A stretch of DNA of 64,000 nucleotides from JANQQJ01 sp046290575 (GTDB lineage: Bacteria > Pseudomonadota > Alphaproteobacteria > SMXS01). Within the stretch, counting starts at the first letter, position 1; each line of letters opens with the position of its first letter. Location of the stretch: positions 62,001 to 126,000 of the forward strand of contig JBKAGX010000007.1 of assembly GCA_046290575.1 (NCBI GenBank), in the 5' to 3' direction. The notes under the pieces were generated by a model, which saw only the letters and a list, made by a program, of their open reading frames with translations, had not been told where the DNA came from and ran no database searches. A program made the position numbers and the translations under genes. This document shows positions 60,886 through 64,000 of the stretch, in pieces.

Positions 60886-62115
60886 ATGGATTTCAACGAT
60901 ACCCCGGAAGAAGCCGAGTTCCGTGCCGAAGTGCGCGCCTGGCTTGCCGACAATGTTCCGAGTGACTGGCGTGACCGCATGGTCAATGGCCGTTTCGGTG
61001 AAGTGTGTCGGGAATGGCAGAAGATTAAATATGATGGCGGCTGGGCCTGTGTGAACTGGCCAAAGGAATATGGTGGCCGGGGCCTGACGCCGATCCAGTC
61101 GGTGATTTGGAGTCAGGAAGAATCCAAGGTTGCGCCGCCCAGTGCAGCGATGCTGGTGGTCGGTCTGGGCATGACCGGGCCGATGCTTATGGTCCACGCC
61201 AATGACGAACAAAAGGCGCGGCTGCTGCCCAAGACCGCGAGTGCCGAGATCGTCTGGTGTCAGCTTTTCTCTGAACCTGCCGGCGGGTCGGACTTGGCGG
61301 CGCTGCGGACGAAGGCGATCCCGGACGGTGATGAGTGGGTGATCAATGGCCAGAAAATCTGGTCTTCGGGCGCCCATGAATCCGATTGGGGCATTCTGGT
61401 AACGCGGACTGATCCGACAGTGCCGAAGCACAAGGGCCTGACCTTCTTTGTGGTCGACATGAAAACACCGGGCATCGATCCGCGCCCGATCAAGCAGATT
61501 TCCGGTCAGGCCCATTTCAACGAAGTGTTCCTGAACGATGTGCGCATTCCCGACGCCAACCGCATCGGTGCGGTCGGCGATGGCTGGAAGGTCGCCATGA
61601 CGACGCTGATGAATGAGCGGCTGGCCGTCGGTTCGTCCGGTGGCGCAGCGGGCCCTGCCGGCAATTTTGATTCGTTGTTTGAAATGGTGAAAGACATGGA
61701 AGGCGAGGATGGGCCGTTGATCGGTGACCCGTCCGTGCGTGAACGCCTTGCCGACTGGTATTGCCGCGAAGCGGGTATCCGCAACGTCAATGCGCGCACG
61801 GTCTCGGCCCTGTCGCGCGGCGATACGCCGGGTCCTGAAGCCTCGATTTCAAAGTTGATTCAAGGTCCGCAAAAGCAGGATATGGCGTCCTTCGGCATGG
61901 ATCTTCAGGATATGGCCGGGGCACTGATCGACCCTGAAATGGCAGCCCGCCGGGCTGAATTCCAGTACTCGCTGCTGGGGTCACCCGCTGGCCGTATCGC
62001 CGGTGGCACGGACGAAATCATGCGCAATATCATCGCCGAACGGGTGCTTGGCCTGCCGGGTGACATCCGTGTCGACAAGGACGTGCCCTTCAGCGACATC
62101 CCGACCGGAACATAG
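60886..62115 (+). CDS. Acyl-CoA dehydrogenase family protein
   Basis: 409-aa FAD enzyme. CQLFSEPAGGSDLAALRTKA is the FAD/substrate motif, GQKIWSSGAHESDW and YSLLGSPAGRIAGGTDEIMR (C-terminal FAD contacts) follow. The insertion of an acidic loop and the FTPDEAAFRAEVRAWL-like N terminus (DFNDTPEEAEFRAEVRAWLA) put it among the longer ACADs seen in sterol and xenobiotic degradation. Followed by a REP-like palindrome. Confidence 0.93.
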   Translation: MDFNDTPEEAEFRAEVRAWLADNVPSDWRDRMVNGRFGEVCREWQKIKYDGGWACVNWPKEYGGRGLTPIQSVIWSQEESKVAPPSAAMLVVGLGMTGPMLMVHANDEQKARLLPKTASAEIVWCQLFSEPAGGSDLAALRTKAIPDGDEWVINGQKIWSSGAHESDWGILVTRTDPTVPKHKGLTFFVVDMKTPGIDPRPIKQISGQAHFNEVFLNDVRIPDANRIGAVGDGWKVAMTTLMNERLAVGSSGGAAGPAGNFDSLFEMVKDMEGEDGPLIGDPSVRERLADWYCREAGIRNVNARTVSALSRGDTPGPEASISKLIQGPQKQDMASFGMDLQDMAGALIDPEMAARRAEFQYSLLGSPAGRIAGGTDEIMRNIIAERVLGLPGDIRVDKDVPFSDIPTGT

Positions 62116-62140
62116 GTCAGATCTTCGACCTAACTACGGC

Positions 62141-62184
62141 TGTCATCCCCGCGTTCGCCGCTAGGCGGCTCTTCGGGGATGACA
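62141..62184. repeat. REP-like palindrome (GTCATCCCCG type)
   Basis: Arms TGTCATCCCCG (62141-62151) and CGGGGATGACA (62174-62184), with an inner CGCC/GGCG stem. Lies between the convergent acyl-CoA dehydrogenase and dipeptide epimerase genes and may also work as a bidirectional transcript end. Shares GTCAT...ATGAC ends with the elements at 23318 and 35220. Confidence 0.8.
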
Positions 62185-62196
62185 AATTGAGGGCAG

Positions 62197-63177
62197 TTAC
62201 CCCCAAACCTCTGAACCGGGCGGCATCAGTGTACTGCCGTCATAGGTGAGTCCAGGCTCCCGGTCTTTGGCCAGCAACAACGGCCCGTCCAGATCGACCC
62301 AGTCGGCGCCCTGCGCTATGAGCGCAGCGGGCGCCATCGCGAGCGACGTGCCGAGCATACAGCCGACCATGATTTTAAGGCCGCGGTCGCGCGCCGCATC
62401 GCGAAGCGCCAGCGCTTCGGTCAGGCCGCCTGCCTTGTCGAGCTTGATATTCACCGCCTGATATTTCTCTGCAATATCACCCAGCTCAGCGCGTGTGTGG
62501 ATGCTTTCATCGGCACAGAGCGGGATCGGGCTGGAATTACCGCGCAGGATATCGTCCTCGCCCTCAGGCAGGGGTTGCTCGATAACAGCGACTTGCAGCT
62601 GCATAAGGTGAGGCAGCAGGAAATCCAGCTTACCCGGCGTCAGCGATTCATTGGCATCAACGATCAGGGTGCAATCGGGCGATGCCGCACGAACCGCGCG
62701 CAGGCGGGTCAGGTCGATCTCATCCCCGGCCATCTTGACCTTCAATACGGGCCGGTCTGCAGCGGCTTCGGCGGCGGTGAGCAGGGCATCCGGCGTATCG
62801 ATGCTGAGCGTAAATGCGGTGGTCAGCGGCTGGGGTTCGGCCAGTCCTGCAAGCTGCCAGACTGATCGCCCGGCCTGTTTTGCCTCCAGATCCCATAGCG
62901 CACAGTCCAGCGCATTGCGCGCAGCGCCCGGTGGTAAAATAGTCTGGACCATCTCCCGGTCTGTGCCGGCTTCAATGGCGGACTGAACTCCCTCAAGTTG
63001 ATCGGCGACAGACCGGGCGCTCTCGTCATAACGGACATTGGGGCCGCATTCGCCGCGCCCGGTAAATCCATCAGCTTCAAGCTCGACGACAACCACATCG
63101 GTCGCAGTAGCTTCTCGCCGGGCGATGCGGAACACGCCCGCGACCGGCCAGCTTTCAATCGCGATGGTGAGTTTCAT
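62197..63177 (-). CDS. Dipeptide epimerase (enolase superfamily)
   Basis: 326 aa, MLE/mandelate racemase subgroup. VLKVKMAG contains the KxK acid/base motif; metal ligands are in IVDANES, IEQPLPEGED and CADESIH; the second Lys is in NIKLDKAGG. It probably epimerises L-Ala-D/L-Glu in murein recycling, though other dipeptides are possible. ATG at 63177 (MKLTIAIESW) chosen over one 12 codons upstream, which adds an unconvincing tail. Divergent from the enoyl-CoA hydratase with 68 bases between. Confidence 0.92.
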   Translation of the reverse strand: MKLTIAIESWPVAGVFRIARREATATDVVVVELEADGFTGRGECGPNVRYDESARSVADQLEGVQSAIEAGTDREMVQTILPPGAARNALDCALWDLEAKQAGRSVWQLAGLAEPQPLTTAFTLSIDTPDALLTAAEAAADRPVLKVKMAGDEIDLTRLRAVRAASPDCTLIVDANESLTPGKLDFLLPHLMQLQVAVIEQPLPEGEDDILRGNSSPIPLCADESIHTRAELGDIAEKYQAVNIKLDKAGGLTEALALRDAARDRGLKIMVGCMLGTSLAMAPAALIAQGADWVDLDGPLLLAKDREPGLTYDGSTLMPPGSEVWG

Positions 63178-63245
63178 GTCTTTTGGGTGGTCTGTTGCGG
63201 CAGGAGGCGACATTATACGCGCAACCGAGAACAGGGAGACAGCAT

Positions 63246-64000
63246 ATGTCACAGCCGCAGGTACAAACCGACGCCGATTCAGAAGTCCTTTACGAGGTCG
63301 CCGATCACATCGCGACCATAACCCTCAACGCGCCCGACCGGATGAACACCATCTCCGGCGAGATGCTCAACACACTCACAGAAATTCTGCTGACCGCCGA
63401 CCGCGACCCGGACGTCCGCTGCATCGTGATGACCGGTAATGGCCGCGCCTTCTGCGCCGGGCTTGATCTGCGTGGGGCCAGCCAGGGCGGCACGGGCCTG
63501 AGCGGTGCGTCTCAAACCACCAATCTGGATGTCCGTGCGACGCCGCCCACGGTGATGCACAATCTTGATACGCCGCTGATCTGTGCGCTGAATGGCGGCG
63601 CGGCGGGTTACGGCATGGATATGGCCATGGGCTGTGATATCCGCATCATGGGCACATCGGGCAAGCTGTCTGCTGCTTTTACCAAGCGCGGGCTGCTGCC
63701 CGAGTCAGGTGGTACCTGGATTCTGCCGCGGCTGCTGGGCTGGGCCAAGGCAGCCGAGGTGATCTTCACTGGCCGTACCTTGGGCGCGGAAGAGTGCCTG
63801 GAATATGGCCTGGTCAATCACGTTGTCGCCGATGAAGAGGTGCAGGGCACGGCACGCGAACTGGCCGCTGAAATCGCCTCGAACGCACCGCTCGCCGTGG
63901 CCGCCGCCAAACGGATGATGCGCATGGGCCTGAAAGAAACCTTCGACGAGCACGTCCACCACGTCTTCCTGCAGCTGCTGCCGCTGATGCGCACCAAGGA
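63246..64000 (+). CDS. Enoyl-CoA hydratase/isomerase, truncated by the window edge
   Basis: Crotonase-fold protein, 251 residues visible and open at the right edge. HIATITLNAPDRMNTISGEM, the oxyanion-hole segment GRAFCAGLDLRG, and PLICALNGGAAGYGMDMAMG with LPESGGTWILPRLLG are family motifs. GGGAG lies about 9 bases before the ATG. Its second catalytic Glu is in PESGGTW. It may serve beta-oxidation together with the acyl-CoA dehydrogenase at 60.9 kb. Confidence 0.93.
   Translation, partial: MSQPQVQTDADSEVLYEVADHIATITLNAPDRMNTISGEMLNTLTEILLTADRDPDVRCIVMTGNGRAFCAGLDLRGASQGGTGLSGASQTTNLDVRATPPTVMHNLDTPLICALNGGAAGYGMDMAMGCDIRIMGTSGKLSAAFTKRGLLPESGGTWILPRLLGWAKAAEVIFTGRTLGAEECLEYGLVNHVVADEEVQGTARELAAEIASNAPLAVAAAKRMMRMGLKETFDEHVHHVFLQLLPLMRTK

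Overview
The window is a gene-dense, GC-rich chromosomal segment of an alphaproteobacterium. Evidence: the dapF-mtaB-ftsY-yciB cluster, a complete ccmABCDEFGHI cytochrome c maturation cluster divergent from acnA, a class I lysyl-tRNA synthetase, a SUF operon led by an Rrf2 regulator, and DUF2794, DUF1223 and DUF952 proteins typical of that class. The order or genus cannot be resolved from the sequence alone. I see no rRNA, tRNA, CRISPR array, prophage or insertion sequence. Most genes sit in tight runs with 4-base ATGA/GTGA overlaps.

Layout. 1-3.5 kb: rpsP and ffh (minus), then an SLC13-type carboxylate transporter. 3.5-4.8 kb: a visibly AT-richer island with one orphan gene (winged-helix-like guess) and a non-coding stretch of over 500 bases. 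4.8-8.4 kb: dapF-mtaB-ftsY-yciB. 8.35-9.05 kb: a vapBC-type toxin-antitoxin pair with a perfect palindromic operator, its toxin end overlapping the end of yciB. 9.06-16.4 kb: a NUDIX hydrolase and the ccm cluster, all minus. 16.5-23.1 kb: aconitase, a Rap1a/Tai-like secreted protein, a DUF1223 protein, htpG and DUF2794. 23.15-23.41 kb: a cluster of three palindromic repeats and a terminator. 23.4-28.8 kb: a Bax-inhibitor-1 protein, the ybbP-ybbA ABC pair divergent from tesA, then thpR. 28.8-32.8 kb: a MATE transporter, arsC-like reductase, bfd-bfr iron storage pair, pyrD and DUF952. 32.9-35.2 kb: an unrecognised lipoprotein plus a TPR protein. 35.3-39.7 kb: lysyl-tRNA synthetase and a DinG/Rad3-like helicase whose middle is scrambled by several frame changes. 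39.8-48.4 kb: a TerB-like protein, a fatty acid hydroxylase, a SixA-like phosphatase, a MacB-like ABC exporter with HlyD adaptor, and a large patatin-like protein. 48.4-49.4 kb: a TfoX-like protein and an exonuclease. 49.6-56.1 kb: sufA-sufT-sufU-sufS-sufD-sufC-sufB and its Rrf2 regulator with a perfect palindrome upstream. 56.2-64 kb: a secreted protein with a TTG start, a PhoD-like phosphatase with GDPD, and SDR, acyl-CoA dehydrogenase, dipeptide epimerase and enoyl-CoA hydratase genes.

Functional links: SRP (ffh) and its receptor (ftsY) are both present. Ccm haem delivery, SUF Fe-S assembly, aconitase, Bfd/Bfr and the Rrf2 regulator form an iron/redox theme. PhoD plus GDPD suggests organic phosphate scavenging. 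No complete, clearly new system is proven. The strongest unexplained signals are a family of covarying hairpin repeats at 23.2 kb, the GTCAT...ATGAC repeats scattered between genes, the exporter-patatin neighbourhood, and the damaged helicase.
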